Shown here in pieces: positions 8,431 to 16,446 of a DNA stretch of 57,134 nt. The stretch is taken from assembly GCF_000717715.1 (NCBI RefSeq), contig NZ_JOAI01000065.1, forward strand, positions 1 to 57,134. Direction: 5' to 3'. The notes below the pieces were generated by a model. It ran no database searches. It was not told where the DNA came from and worked only from the letters and a program-made list of their open reading frames with translations. A program made the translations under genes and the position numbers. Every line of letters begins with the position of its first letter. Position 1 is the stretch's first letter. The stretch is from Streptomyces sp. NRRL B-24484. GTDB lineage: Bacteria > Actinomycetota > Actinomycetes > Streptomycetales > Streptomycetaceae.

Positions 8431-8564
8431 GGTGCTCCTCGCGGGGTGTCGCACAGGCGGGGGACGGCCCGAGCCTACGGGACGGGTGACACGAGGTCAG
8501 CCCGCACCCGTCTCAGCCCGTGGAATGTCGTGTCGCGCCGGAGCGCGGCTGTTAGACAGGGCGC

Positions 8565-8990
8565 ATGACCGAGATCGCGATCCGTACCGCGCGCCCCGAC
8601 GAGATCCCCGCCCTGCTCGCCTTCTGGGAGCGGGCCGCCGAGGGCACCAGCATCACCGACGACGAGGCAGGCGTCGCCCGGTTGATCGAACGGGACCCGC
8701 AGGCCCTGCTGCTCGCGGAGCTCGACGGGGTGCTCGCGGGCACGGTCATCGCCGGCTACGACGGCTGGCGCTGCCACCTCTACCGGCTGGCGGTGGACCC
8801 GCAGCTGCGCCGCCGCGGGGTCGGCGGCGCCCTGATCGCGGCGGCCGAGGCGAGGTTCGCCGAGCTGGGCGGACGCCGGGCCGACGCCATGGTGCTGGAG
8901 CACAACGAACTCGGCCAGGGCGCCTGGGCGGGCGCCGGCTACCGGCGCGAGGAGCAGTGGCGCCGCTGGGTCCACCCGCTGGCCGGCTGA
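8565..8990 (+). CDS. GNAT family N-acetyltransferase
   Basis: 141 residues, the normal size for a single GNAT domain. The acetyl-CoA pyrophosphate loop reads LYRLAVDPQLRRRGVGGALI (motif A, R/Q-x-x-G-x-G), preceded by the strand TVIAGYDGWRCHLYRL. The end ELGQGAWAGAGYRREEQW is typical of the C-terminal dimer strand. It transfers an acetyl group from acetyl-CoA to an unknown amine. It lies between the methyltransferase (divergent) and the XRE regulator (convergent), so it is a single-gene unit. Confidence 0.9.
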   Translation: MTEIAIRTARPDEIPALLAFWERAAEGTSITDDEAGVARLIERDPQALLLAELDGVLAGTVIAGYDGWRCHLYRLAVDPQLRRRGVGGALIAAAEARFAELGGRRADAMVLEHNELGQGAWAGAGYRREEQWRRWVHPLAG

Positions 8991-9078
8991 CACCCGGAAC
9001 GGCCGCGCGGGCGCCCGGCAGGCCGGAGCGGCGGGCCGCGAGGCCGGGGCGGCGGGCCGCAAGGGCGTGCCGGAGGGC

Positions 9079-9687
9079 TCAGACGTGCTCCATGGTGAGC
9101 GTCGCCGTGGTGTCCGGCTCCAGCGCCTCGAAGACGTGCGGCGCGTCGCCGGGGTAGGCGATGTAGTCGCCCGGGCCGAGTTCGACCGGGGCCGCCGCCG
9201 GGCCGACCAGGGCCCGGCCGGTCCCGATCACCACGTGTTCCACCGAGCCGGGCAGGTGCGGGTCGGAGCGCCGGACGCCGCCGGGCTGGGCGTCGATCCG
9301 GTAGATGTCCCGCCGGGCGTTCGGCGGGCAGGAGGCGAGCAGGGTGGCCGCGTAGTCCGCCCGCTCCGACCAGGTGACCGGCCCCTCGCCGGCCCGGACG
9401 ATGCGCACCTGCGGCCGCGGCGGGTCGACCAGGCGGCTGAACGGCACGTCCAGGGCCGCCCCGAGGGCCCACAGGGTCTCCACGCTCGGGTTCCCGGCGC
9501 CCGCCTCCAGTTGCGAGAGCGTCGACTTGGCGATCCCCGCGCGGCGGGCGAGCTCCGTCATGGAGAGCCCGGCCCGCTCCCGCTCCCGGCGGATCGAGGC
9601 GGAGATGAGGGCGATCAGGTCGAGCGAGGACCGGTGGCCGCCCGGTGCCGCCGCGCCGTCCGCAGGGACGCTGTCCACAGGATCCAC
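9079..9687 (-). CDS. XRE family regulator with cupin domain
   Basis: About 202 residues. The N-terminal helix-turn-helix (LSMTELARRAGIAKSTLSQL, residues about 40-60) is followed by a cupin domain with GSVEHVVIGTGRALVG and ELGPGDYIAYPGDAPHVFEA. This HTH-cupin pair is the PuuR-like class, commonly next to amino-acid transport genes. The GTG start (after TGGAGCG) is divergent from azlC. The two inverted repeats between them are probably its operators, so it most likely controls azlCD. Confidence 0.85.
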   Translation of the reverse strand: MDPVDSVPADGAAAPGGHRSSLDLIALISASIRRERERAGLSMTELARRAGIAKSTLSQLEAGAGNPSVETLWALGAALDVPFSRLVDPPRPQVRIVRAGEGPVTWSERADYAATLLASCPPNARRDIYRIDAQPGGVRRSDPHLPGSVEHVVIGTGRALVGPAAAPVELGPGDYIAYPGDAPHVFEALEPDTTATLTMEHV

Positions 9688-9710
9688 GTGTTCGCTCCAG
9701 ACTACTGTCC

Positions 9711-9774
9711 GTTCGGCTTGACGAACGCCGAGGTTGCTGTTCATTCTAATGGACATGCGTTCGGCAATGCGAAC
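9711..9774. promoter_or_regulatory. Paired GTTCG-N6-CGAAC operators and azlC promoter
   Basis: Two identical inverted repeats, GTTCG-N6-CGAAC, lie at 9711-9726 and 9759-9774, centre to centre 48 bases. The first contains a TTGACG -35-like hexamer (9718-9723). An AT-rich -10-like CATTCTAAT follows 17-18 bases later, so transcription would start within a few bases of the azlC ATG. The second repeat overlaps the first codons of azlC. This is an arrangement suited to repression by the divergent XRE protein. Confidence 0.6.
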
Positions 9775-10543
9775 ACTCGATCGCGGCACGTTCCGCGACA
9801 TCGCCCTGGTCTGTCTCGCCGACGCCCTCGTCGGCGCCTCCTTCGGCGCGATCGCCGTCTCCGGCGGGCTGCCGGCCTGGGTGCCGGTGGTCATGTCGCT
9901 GCTGGTCTTCGCCGGCGGCTCGCAGTTCGCCGCGGTCGGCGTCGTGCTCGCCGGCGGCGGCCCGATCGCCGCGGTGGTCACCGGCCTCGTCCTCAACGCG
10001 CGGCTGCTGCCCTTCGGCTTCGCCGTCGCCGACGTGCTCGGCGGCGGCTGGCGGACGAAGCTGCTCGGCGCCCAGATGCTCACCGACGAGTCCGCCGCGT
10101 TCACCCTGCTGCAGCGCGACCCGAAGGCGCGCCGCGCCGCCTTCTGGATCTGCGGCGTCGCGCTGTTCGCGGTGTGGAACGTCGCCGTCCTGCTCGGCGC
10201 GCTGGCCGGCGGTGCCATCGGCGACACCGACGCGCTCGGGCTGGACGCGGCCTTCCCGGCCGTCCTGCTGGCCCTGGTGCTGCCCTCGCTCGCCGACCGG
10301 TCGGTCCGCAACCCGGCGCTGGTCGGCGCGGTGGCCGCGGTCGCCGCCACGCCCTTCCTGCCGGCCGGCCTGCCCGTCCTGGTGGCGCTGCTCGCGCTCG
10401 TCCCGGCCGCCCGGGCCGCACTGCGCCGCACCCCGCCGCAGACGCCCGAATCCGAAGCGGACCCCGAAGCCGGCGACCGGCCCGCAGTCGACCCCGAGTG
10501 CCAGTCCGCAGGCCGGCCCGCATCCATGGCGGAGGTCCGCTGA
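9755..10543 (+). CDS. azlC: AzlC family branched-chain amino acid exporter subunit
   Basis: An integral membrane protein of about 262 residues, of the LIV-E/AzlC family, exporting branched-chain amino acids or analogues with AzlD. GASFGAIAVSGGLPAWVPVV, then VFAGGSQFAAVGVVLAGGG and TGLVLNARLLPFGFAVADVL are the family signature (the last is the conserved NARLLPFG loop). About seven membrane helices precede a polar C-terminal tail of 40 residues. No ribosome binding site is seen before the first ATGs at 9749, 9755 and 9767, and the promoter lies just upstream, so the message is probably leaderless. The gene ends in a TGATG overlap with azlD. Confidence 0.85.
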   Translation: MRSAMRTLDRGTFRDIALVCLADALVGASFGAIAVSGGLPAWVPVVMSLLVFAGGSQFAAVGVVLAGGGPIAAVVTGLVLNARLLPFGFAVADVLGGGWRTKLLGAQMLTDESAAFTLLQRDPKARRAAFWICGVALFAVWNVAVLLGALAGGAIGDTDALGLDAAFPAVLLALVLPSLADRSVRNPALVGAVAAVAATPFLPAGLPVLVALLALVPAARAALRRTPPQTPESEADPEAGDRPAVDPECQSAGRPASMAEVR

Positions 10544-10851
10544 TGCCGTTCCTCGCCATCCTGCTGCTCGCCGCCGGCACCTACGGCTTCCGTCTGGCCG
10601 GCCCGGTCCTCCGTGACCGGCTGCACCTCTCCGAGGCGCTGGAACGGCTGCTCTCCACTGCCGCCGCCGTGCTGCTGATCGCCCTGGTGGCGACCGCGGC
10701 GCTCACCCAGGCCCAGGGCTTCGCCGGGTGGGCCCGGCCGGCCGGGGTGCTGGTCGCCGGCCTCCTGGTGCTGCGCCGCGCGCCCTTCCCGCTGGTCGTC
10801 GTCGCGGCGGCCGGGACGACGGCGGTGCTCCGGCTCTGCGGCGTGGCCTGA
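10543..10851 (+). CDS. azlD: AzlD domain membrane protein
   Basis: A 102-residue partner of AzlC. It has the usual three to four helices: FLAILLLAAGTYGFRLAGP at the N-terminus (conserved TYGFR), AAVLLIALVATAAL, and a C-terminal VVVAAAGTTAVLRL. It overlaps azlC by one base (TGATG), a standard coupling arrangement in this family. Together the two should form the exporter. Confidence 0.85.
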   Translation: MPFLAILLLAAGTYGFRLAGPVLRDRLHLSEALERLLSTAAAVLLIALVATAALTQAQGFAGWARPAGVLVAGLLVLRRAPFPLVVVAAAGTTAVLRLCGVA

Positions 10852-10890
10852 CGCGCCGGGTCGACCGGGGCCGCGCGTTCCAGTAGACAT

Positions 10891-10906
10891 GTGACCAAAT
10901 GGTCAC
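10891..10906. promoter_or_regulatory. ArsR-family operator palindrome
   Basis: GTGACCAAATGGTCAC is a perfect 16-base palindrome just before the ArsR-type gene, overlapping an in-frame ATG (10899) upstream of the GTG chosen here. A -10-like TAGACA precedes it by a few bases. It is probably the autoregulatory site. Confidence 0.55.
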
Positions 10907-10919
10907 CTATCCTGAAGCT

Positions 10920-11240
10920 GTGTCCGACGACGACCTGGTGTTCAAGGCCCTCGCCGATCCGACCCGCCGGTTCCTGCTCGACCTGCTGTTCGCCCGCGAC
11001 GGGCGGACGCTCACCGAGCTGGAGTCCGAGCTGGAGATGTCGCGGTTCGGCGTCATGAAACACCTGCGCGTCCTGGAGGACGCCGGCCTCGTGGTGTCCC
11101 GGAAGTCGGGTCGCGAGAAGCTCCACTTCCTCAATCCCGTGCCGATCCGGCTGATCCACGACCGCTGGATCGACAAGTACACCGAGCGCCACGTGACCGC
11201 TTTGACCGAGCTCAAGGCAGAGTTGGAGAAGGACTCATGA
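10920..11240 (+). CDS. ArsR-type helix-turn-helix regulator
   Basis: 106 residues forming a winged helix of the ArsR family (the SdpR/'ArsR with SRPBCC partner' group). The signature is VFKALADPTRRFLLDLLFAR, followed by a recognition helix in SRFGVMKHLRVLEDAGLV. No metal-binding cysteines (ELCVCD) are present, so it is probably not a metalloregulator. I chose the GTG because homologues begin SDDDLVFKALADP, though ATG 10899 is also in frame. The stop overlaps the SRPBCC start by four bases (ATGA). Confidence 0.85.
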   Translation: MSDDDLVFKALADPTRRFLLDLLFARDGRTLTELESELEMSRFGVMKHLRVLEDAGLVVSRKSGREKLHFLNPVPIRLIHDRWIDKYTERHVTALTELKAELEKDS

Positions 11241-11758
11241 GCGGGACCGACAGCGCGGCGACCACCCAGGTCTACCGCGTCTACATCAAGGCCTCCCCCG
11301 AGCAGGTGTGGGACGCCATCACCAAGCCCGAGTGGACCGACCGCTACGGCTACGGCGGTCTCACCGACTACGACTTCACCCCGGGCGCCGCCTACCGCAC
11401 CCTGCCCGGGCCGGCGATGGTCGAGGGATCCAAGGAGATGGGCTTCCCCGTCCCGGAGACCGTCGTCGACGGCGAGGTCGTCGAGGCCGACCCGCCGCGC
11501 AGGCTCGTGCTGACCTGGCGGATGGCCATGGACCCGCGGCTGGCCGCCGAGGGCTTCACCCGGCTCACCTACGAGCTGGCGGAGAAGAACGGCTCCACCC
11601 GGCTCACCGTGACCCACGAGCTGGCCGGCGCCCCGCAGCTCGCCGCGCTGGTCAGCGGCGCCCACGACGACGAGCAGATGGGCGGTGGCGGCGGCTGGAG
11701 CTGGGTGCTCAGCGACCTCAAGTCGCTGCTGGAGACGGGCAAGACGCTCGCCCAGTGA
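11237..11758 (+). CDS. SRPBCC (AHSA1-like) domain protein
   Basis: 173 residues of the START/SRPBCC ligand-binding fold. YRVYIKASPEQVWDAITKPE opens the domain, and the family signature LVLTWRMAMDPRLAAEGFTR precedes the C-terminal helix EQMGGGGGWSWVLSDLKSLL. It is coupled to the ArsR-type gene, a very common pairing in actinomycetes in which the SRPBCC protein may bind a hydrophobic ligand and the ArsR protein controls the pair. The ligand is unknown. Confidence 0.85.
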   Translation: MSGTDSAATTQVYRVYIKASPEQVWDAITKPEWTDRYGYGGLTDYDFTPGAAYRTLPGPAMVEGSKEMGFPVPETVVDGEVVEADPPRRLVLTWRMAMDPRLAAEGFTRLTYELAEKNGSTRLTVTHELAGAPQLAALVSGAHDDEQMGGGGGWSWVLSDLKSLLETGKTLAQ

Positions 11759-11851
11759 CCGCCTCCCCGGCAGCGCCGTTGCGTGACCGCGTCCGCGACG
11801 GCGTCGCCGTGACCGCGTCGCAGTGACCGCGGCCCGGCGCCCGTCAGCCCA

Positions 11852-11885
11852 GTGCGGCCCGACTCCCTTGGGAGCCGGGCCGCAC
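11852..11885. terminator. Bidirectional terminator hairpin
   Basis: GTGCGGCCCGACTC pairs with GAGCCGGGCCGCAC (one mismatch) around a CCTTGG loop. It lies between the convergent SRPBCC gene and bioD. Confidence 0.7.
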
Positions 11886-11897
11886 CGGTACGAGGAG

Positions 11898-12638
11898 CTA
11901 CCCGCGCGGTGCGGGCACCGCGTGCGCGGCGGTGAAGGCGTCCGCGTCCCAGCTGCCGCCGAGCACCGGGGCCAGCGAGGCGCGGGCCGCCGACACGAAC
12001 GGCCCGCCGCCCACCTCGGCGCACCCGGCGGGCAGGGCCCCGAGCAGCGGAGCGCCCGAGGCCACCGGGAGGTCAGCCAGGTTGCAGCGCATCGCCAGGT
12101 CCGGCTCGTCCGGCCAGGCGCCGATCACCACACCGTGCAGCCGCAGACCGCGCGCGGCCAGGGCCTCCGCGGTCAGCGCCGTGGTGTTGAGGGTGCCCAG
12201 CCCGGCGGTCGCCACCACCAGCACGGACGGCTCCAGGCCGAGCCCGGCCGCGGCGAGCGCCATGTCGGCGAGGGTGTTCCCGTCCTCGTCGTAGCGGACG
12301 AGCAGCCCGCCCGCACCCTCCACCAGTACCAGCGCGTGGTCCTCGGCCAGTTCGGCGACGGCGTCGGCGACCTGCCGCGGGTGGACGGTGGGCATGCCGG
12401 CCCGCCGGGCCGCGGTGTCCGGGGCGAGCGGCTCGGGGTAGCGGGCCAGCTCACGGACGGTGAGGCTGCGCCCGGTGAGCCGGACCACCTCGGCGACGTC
12501 CCCGGCCTCGGCCGGGGCGACCCCGGTCTGACCGGGCTTCAGCACGGCCACCGGCCCCTCGGCGAGGGCGGCCACCGCCGCCGTGACGACGGTCTTGCCG
12601 ACCTCCGTCCCGGTGCCGGTCACGAAGAGCACGCTCAT
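11898..12638 (-). CDS. bioD: Dethiobiotin synthetase
   Basis: 246 residues of the dethiobiotin synthase family, which closes the ureido ring of 7,8-diaminopelargonic acid using CO2 and [23 protein letters not shown] is the P-loop (GTGTEVGKT, residues about 7-15). VLKPGQTGV and [20 protein letters not shown] (Glu and the GAGG loop) follow. It is the last gene of bioB-bioA-bioD; its ATG overlaps the bioA stop by four bases, giving tight translational coupling. Length and motifs are normal. Confidence 0.95.
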   Translation of the reverse strand: MSVLFVTGTGTEVGKTVVTAAVAALAEGPVAVLKPGQTGVAPAEAGDVAEVVRLTGRSLTVRELARYPEPLAPDTAARRAGMPTVHPRQVADAVAELAEDHALVLVEGAGGLLVRYDEDGNTLADMALAAAGLGLEPSVLVVATAGLGTLNTTALTAEALAARGLRLHGVVIGAWPDEPDLAMRCNLADLPVASGAPLLGALPAGCAEVGGGPFVSAARASLAPVLGGSWDADAFTAAHAVPAPRG

Positions 12639-13930
12639 CCGGCCACCGCCGCGGCAGCGACACCGGCGGTGATCCGCGCCAGGTCCTGATCGTCCGTCAC
12701 GTAGGGCGGCATCGTGTAGACGAGGTCGCGGAAGGGCCGCAGCCAGACGCCCTCGCGCGCGGCGGCCTCGGTCGCCGCCGCCATGTCCACGGGGTGGTCC
12801 AGCTGGACGACGCCGATCGCACCCTGCACCCGCACGTCGAGCACGCCCGGGGCGTCCGCGACCTGCGCGAGTCCGGCGGAGAGGCCGGCCTCGATCCGCT
12901 TGACCTCCAGCTGCCAGTCCTGGCCGAGCAGCAGCCCGATCGAGGCGTTGGCGACGGCCGCGGCCAGCGGGTTGCCCATGAACGTCGGACCGTGCGCCAG
13001 CACCGGCATCTCGCCACGGCTGATGCCGTCGGCGACCTCCGCCGTGCACAGCGTCGCGGCCATCGTCAGGTAGCCGCCGGTGAGCGCCTTGCCCAGGCAC
13101 ATCACGTCCGGCGACACCCCGGCGTGGTCGGCCGCGAACAGTGCGCCGCTGCGGCCGAAGCCGGTGGCGATCTCGTCGAAGACCAGCAGCACGCCGTGCT
13201 CGTCGCACAGCTCGCGCAGCAGCCGCAGGTGGGCGGGGGAGTGGAAGCGCATCCCGCCCGCACCCTGCACCACCGGCTCCACGACGATCGCGGCCAGCTC
13301 GTCCGCGTGCTGCGCCACCGCGTCGGCGAGCAGGCCCGCGTACGCCTCGTCGAGCGGCGCGTCGAAGCCGGCCGGCGGCTCCGGGACGAACAGCTGACGG
13401 GGCAGCACGCCGCCCCACAGGTGGTGCATCCCGCCGTCCGGGTCGCAGACCGACATCGGGTGGAAGGTGTCGCCGTGGTAGCCGCCGCGCCAGGTCAGCA
13501 CCCGGCGCTTGGCCGGGCGGCCGACCGACTGCCAGTACTGCAGGCACATCTTCAGCGCCACCTCGACCGCGACCGACCCGGAGTCGGCGAGGAAGACGTG
13601 CCGGAGCGGCTCCGGGGTGATGTCGACCAGCGTCGCCGCCAGCCGGACGGCGGGCTCGTGGGTGAGCCCGCCGAACATCACGTGGCTCATCCGGCCGAGC
13701 TGCTCGCGCACCGCCTCGTCCAGCACCGGGTGCCGGTAGCCGTGGATCGCCGCCCACCAGGAGGACATGCCGTCGATCAGTTCCCGGTGGCCGCCCGCCG
13801 GCTCGGCGAGCCGCAGCCGCACCCCGGACGTGGACTCCACCACGTACGGGGTGACGGTGCCGGGCATGGGCCCGTACGGGTGCCAGACGTGCGCCCGGTC
13901 GAGGCCGAGCAGGTGCTGGACGTCGGTCAT
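12635..13930 (-). CDS. bioA: Adenosylmethionine-8-amino-7-oxononanoate aminotransferase
   Basis: 431 residues of the class III PLP aminotransferase family. It converts KAPA to DAPA using S-adenosylmethionine as amino donor. [10 protein letters not shown] at the N-terminus is the BioA signature, [16 protein letters not shown] follows, and [20 protein letters not shown] holds the PLP phosphate region. [14 protein letters not shown] carries the PLP-pyridine Asp, and [15 protein letters not shown] the PLP lysine (K281). The start overlaps the bioB stop (TGATG) and its own stop overlaps bioD. Confidence 0.95.
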   Translation of the reverse strand: MTDVQHLLGLDRAHVWHPYGPMPGTVTPYVVESTSGVRLRLAEPAGGHRELIDGMSSWWAAIHGYRHPVLDEAVREQLGRMSHVMFGGLTHEPAVRLAATLVDITPEPLRHVFLADSGSVAVEVALKMCLQYWQSVGRPAKRRVLTWRGGYHGDTFHPMSVCDPDGGMHHLWGGVLPRQLFVPEPPAGFDAPLDEAYAGLLADAVAQHADELAAIVVEPVVQGAGGMRFHSPAHLRLLRELCDEHGVLLVFDEIATGFGRSGALFAADHAGVSPDVMCLGKALTGGYLTMAATLCTAEVADGISRGEMPVLAHGPTFMGNPLAAAVANASIGLLLGQDWQLEVKRIEAGLSAGLAQVADAPGVLDVRVQGAIGVVQLDHPVDMAAATEAAAREGVWLRPFRDLVYTMPPYVTDDQDLARITAGVAAAAVAG

Positions 13931-15180
13931 CAGGCGTTCGGGGCCAGCTCGGTGCCCGCGCCGCGCCGGCGCACCCGCACCAGGTCGGTCCGGGCCTCGT
14001 CCGAGGACTCCGCCTCGATCAGGGCCTTCGCCTCCGCCTCGACCTCCGCCGCGGCTCCGGTCGCGGCCGGCTCGGCGTGCCCGCCGCACGGGCCGCAGCC
14101 GCCGCTGCCGCAGGCGTGCTCCTCGGTGCCGCAGGCGGAGGCCGTGCCGCCGCCGCAGCCGCCCGCGACCGCGTCCGCGCGGTGCCGCGGCAGGGTGCGC
14201 TCGTCCGCGCCCTCGACGGTGAAGCCCGCGTCCTTGATCATGTCGAGGTCGGTCTGGCCGGCCTGGCCCTCACTGGTCAGGTAGTCGCCCAGGAAGATCG
14301 AGTTGGCGATCTCCAGGCCCAGCGGCTGCAGCGAGCGCAGGTGCACCTCGCGGCCGCCGGCGATCCGCACCTCGATGTCCGGGCAGACGAAGCGGACCAT
14401 CGCCAGGATGCGCAGGCAGCGCTGCGGGCTGAGGTTCCACTCCTGCGCCAGCGGCGTGCCCTCGAACGGGATCAGGAAGTTGACCGGCACCGAGTCCGAG
14501 CCGAGGTCGCGCAGCGCGAACACCACGTCGACCAGGTCCTCGTCGCTCTCGCCCATGCCCGCGATCAGGCCCGAGCAGGCCGACAGGCCCGCGCCGTGCG
14601 CCTTCTGCACGGTGTCCACCCGGTCCGCGTAGGTGTGGGTGGTGGTGATGCCCCCGTACGTCGCCTCGGAGGTGTTGAGGTTGTGGTTGTACGCGTCGGC
14701 ACCGGCCGCCTTCAGCCGCTCCGCCTGGTTGTCGGAGAGCAGGCCCAGGCAGGCGCACACCTCGACCTGCGCGTCGGCGTCCTTGATGGCGGCGATGGTG
14801 TCGGCGACCCGGTCGATGTCACGGTCCGTCGGGCCGCGGCCGCTGGCGACCAGGCAGACCCGCTTCGCGCCGCCCGCCAGACCGGCGGCGGCCGCCTCGG
14901 CCGCCTGCTCCGGCTTCAGCCAGGTGTACTTGAGGATCTCGGCCTTCGAACCGAGCCGCTGCGAACAGTACGAGCAGTCCTCCGGGCAGAGACCGCTCTT
15001 CAGGTTCACCAGGTAGTTGAGCTTGACCCGCCGGCCGAACCACTGGCGGCGGACCTTGCCGGCGGCCGCGACGACGTCCAGGAGTTCGTCGTCCGTGGTG
15101 GCGAGGACGGCCAGCGCCTCCTCCCGGGTGGGCAGTTCCCGGCGCAGGCCCTTGGCGGTGAGGGTGTCGAGCAGATCCAT
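13930..15180 (-). CDS. bioB: Biotin synthase with Cys-rich C-terminal extension
   Basis: 416 residues. It is a radical-SAM enzyme that inserts sulfur into dethiobiotin. The [4Fe-4S] motif is CPEDCSYC (C65, C69, C72). Other landmarks are [38 protein letters not shown] and the C-terminal [16 protein letters not shown] (the arginine is a ligand of the [2Fe-2S] cluster). It is about 70 residues longer than the E. coli enzyme. The extra tail has five cysteines (C-x7-C-x6-C-x4-C-x2-C) followed by an Ala/Glu-rich end. It is the first gene of the operon; bioF is not adjacent. Confidence 0.95.
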   Translation of the reverse strand: MDLLDTLTAKGLRRELPTREEALAVLATTDDELLDVVAAAGKVRRQWFGRRVKLNYLVNLKSGLCPEDCSYCSQRLGSKAEILKYTWLKPEQAAEAAAAGLAGGAKRVCLVASGRGPTDRDIDRVADTIAAIKDADAQVEVCACLGLLSDNQAERLKAAGADAYNHNLNTSEATYGGITTTHTYADRVDTVQKAHGAGLSACSGLIAGMGESDEDLVDVVFALRDLGSDSVPVNFLIPFEGTPLAQEWNLSPQRCLRILAMVRFVCPDIEVRIAGGREVHLRSLQPLGLEIANSIFLGDYLTSEGQAGQTDLDMIKDAGFTVEGADERTLPRHRADAVAGGCGGGTASACGTEEHACGSGGCGPCGGHAEPAATGAAAEVEAEAKALIEAESSDEARTDLVRVRRRGAGTELAPNA

Positions 15181-15282
15181 GCGCTCGATCCTGCCCGTGC
15201 CGCGTCGCCTTCCGCCAGAGGGAACCCGCCAGAAGATCCGCTCGGCGGTGTGCGAGTTGTCACAGTGCCGCCGCAGACGGTA

Positions 15283-15296
15283 GTGGCGCAGGTCAC
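15283..15296 (-). promoter_or_regulatory. Crp-type site upstream of bioB
   Basis: The minus-strand reading is GTGACCTGCGCCAC, identical over 14 bases to the site upstream of xthA and matching GTG-N6-G-N-CAC. It is about 105 bases before the bioB ATG and about 85 before the divergent 283-residue gene, so it could serve either. Confidence 0.4.
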
Positions 15297-15379
15297 GTAC
15301 GCCCCCTTCGTGCGCGCAGCGCCCCTGCGGCAGGGCCCGCCCTCGGGGCCCGGCTGATCATCTGCTTACAATCTCCCGC

Positions 15380-16231
15380 ATGACCACGCAGGGGGAGCCC
15401 GACCAGACCGAGGCCGGCCACGAGGGCGGGACGCCCGCCGCGCCGCACCGGCTCGGCCCCGGCCGGCGCCGCACCGCCCTGTGGTGCGCCCTCGTCGTCG
15501 CCGCGGCCGGCATCGGCTGGGTGGTCAGCCGCCCCAACCCCGGCGACCTCATACCGGGCCTCGGCAGCACCAGCGGCCAGACCAAGAAGTCCCAGCCGGC
15601 CCCCGGCCTCGCCTCCGAGCAGCCGCTGACGGAGGCCCAGGCCTTCACCGCCGACCACTACTTCCCCGGCCAGCGCACCGTCGAACAGGGCGGCCTGCAG
15701 GCCCACCGCACCGCCGCCCGCGAGGGCACCGACTGCGCCGAGATCCTGCTCGACCGCGACAAGGACCCGCTCAAGGACACCGGCTGCCAGGCGTACCTCT
15801 CCGTCGCCTTCACCAACGCCGACCAGCAGGTCGTCAGCAGCGTGACGATCCTCCGCTTCGCCGACGAGAAGAGCGCACTGAAGGCCCGGCAGGCGCTCGC
15901 CGACCCCTCCGCGCTCGCCTTCCTCACCGCCGAGTCCGCGGCGCCGACACCGTCCCCGACGCCCTCGCCGACCGCGACGGGCAGCCCGGCGGCCACCGTG
16001 TCCGGCGCCGCGAGCGCACCGGCCGGGACGGTGCCCTCGTCGCCGACCGCGACCACACCCCCGCCGAAGCCCGCCGGCGTCTCCCGGGTCGATCCGGTCG
16101 GCCACTACCTGACCGTCACCGTCTCCCGCTACACCGACCAGCGCACCACCCTCACCCCCGGCGACCTGACCCTGGACAAGGCCACCCGCGCCCTCTCCTA
16201 CACCGCCCGCGCCCCCTTCCTCTGGATGTAG
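15380..16231 (+). CDS. Hypothetical membrane-anchored protein
   Basis: 283 residues. A polar 30-residue N-terminus is followed by one membrane helix (LWCALVVAAAGIGWVVS), then a large extracellular part. It has a Pro/Thr/Ser-rich linker (about residues 190-230, PTPSPTPSPTATGSP) and a C-terminal beta-rich part (VGHYLTVTVSRYTDQRTTL). Two cysteines (TDCAEILL and TGCQAYLS) may form a disulfide. The layout is that of actinobacterial single-pass cell-surface proteins; no enzymatic motif is seen. It is divergent from bioB. Confidence 0.75.
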   Translation: MTTQGEPDQTEAGHEGGTPAAPHRLGPGRRRTALWCALVVAAAGIGWVVSRPNPGDLIPGLGSTSGQTKKSQPAPGLASEQPLTEAQAFTADHYFPGQRTVEQGGLQAHRTAAREGTDCAEILLDRDKDPLKDTGCQAYLSVAFTNADQQVVSSVTILRFADEKSALKARQALADPSALAFLTAESAAPTPSPTPSPTATGSPAATVSGAASAPAGTVPSSPTATTPPPKPAGVSRVDPVGHYLTVTVSRYTDQRTTLTPGDLTLDKATRALSYTARAPFLWM

Positions 16232-16256
16232 CAAGCCGCCCACCGGAGCAACCACC

Positions 16257-16427
16257 AGGGGCGCGGGGAACTGCGCGATCCGGGGGCGGTGCACCGTACG
16301 GCTTCGGGCTTGCCCCCGGTCCGTGAAGTGCACCCCGTCCGAATTGCGCAGTTCCCCGCGCCCCTGACTTGCTTGCCCGCACTCGCGAGGTCGGCCGATC
16401 CGGGGATGCGCAGTTCCCCGCGCCCCT
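16257..16427. repeat. Dispersed GGGGCGCGGGGAACTGCGC repeat, three copies
   Basis: One copy of AGGGGCGCGGGGAACTGCGC (16257-16276) is followed by two inverted copies, GCGCAGTTCCCCGCGCCCCT, at 16346-16365 and 16408-16427. They fill the gap between two convergent genes. The inverted pairs can form long hairpins, so they may act as a terminator. Many Streptomyces genomes carry this element between genes. Confidence 0.85.
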
Positions 16428-16446
16428 GGTCGGCCTCCCCGCGGGG

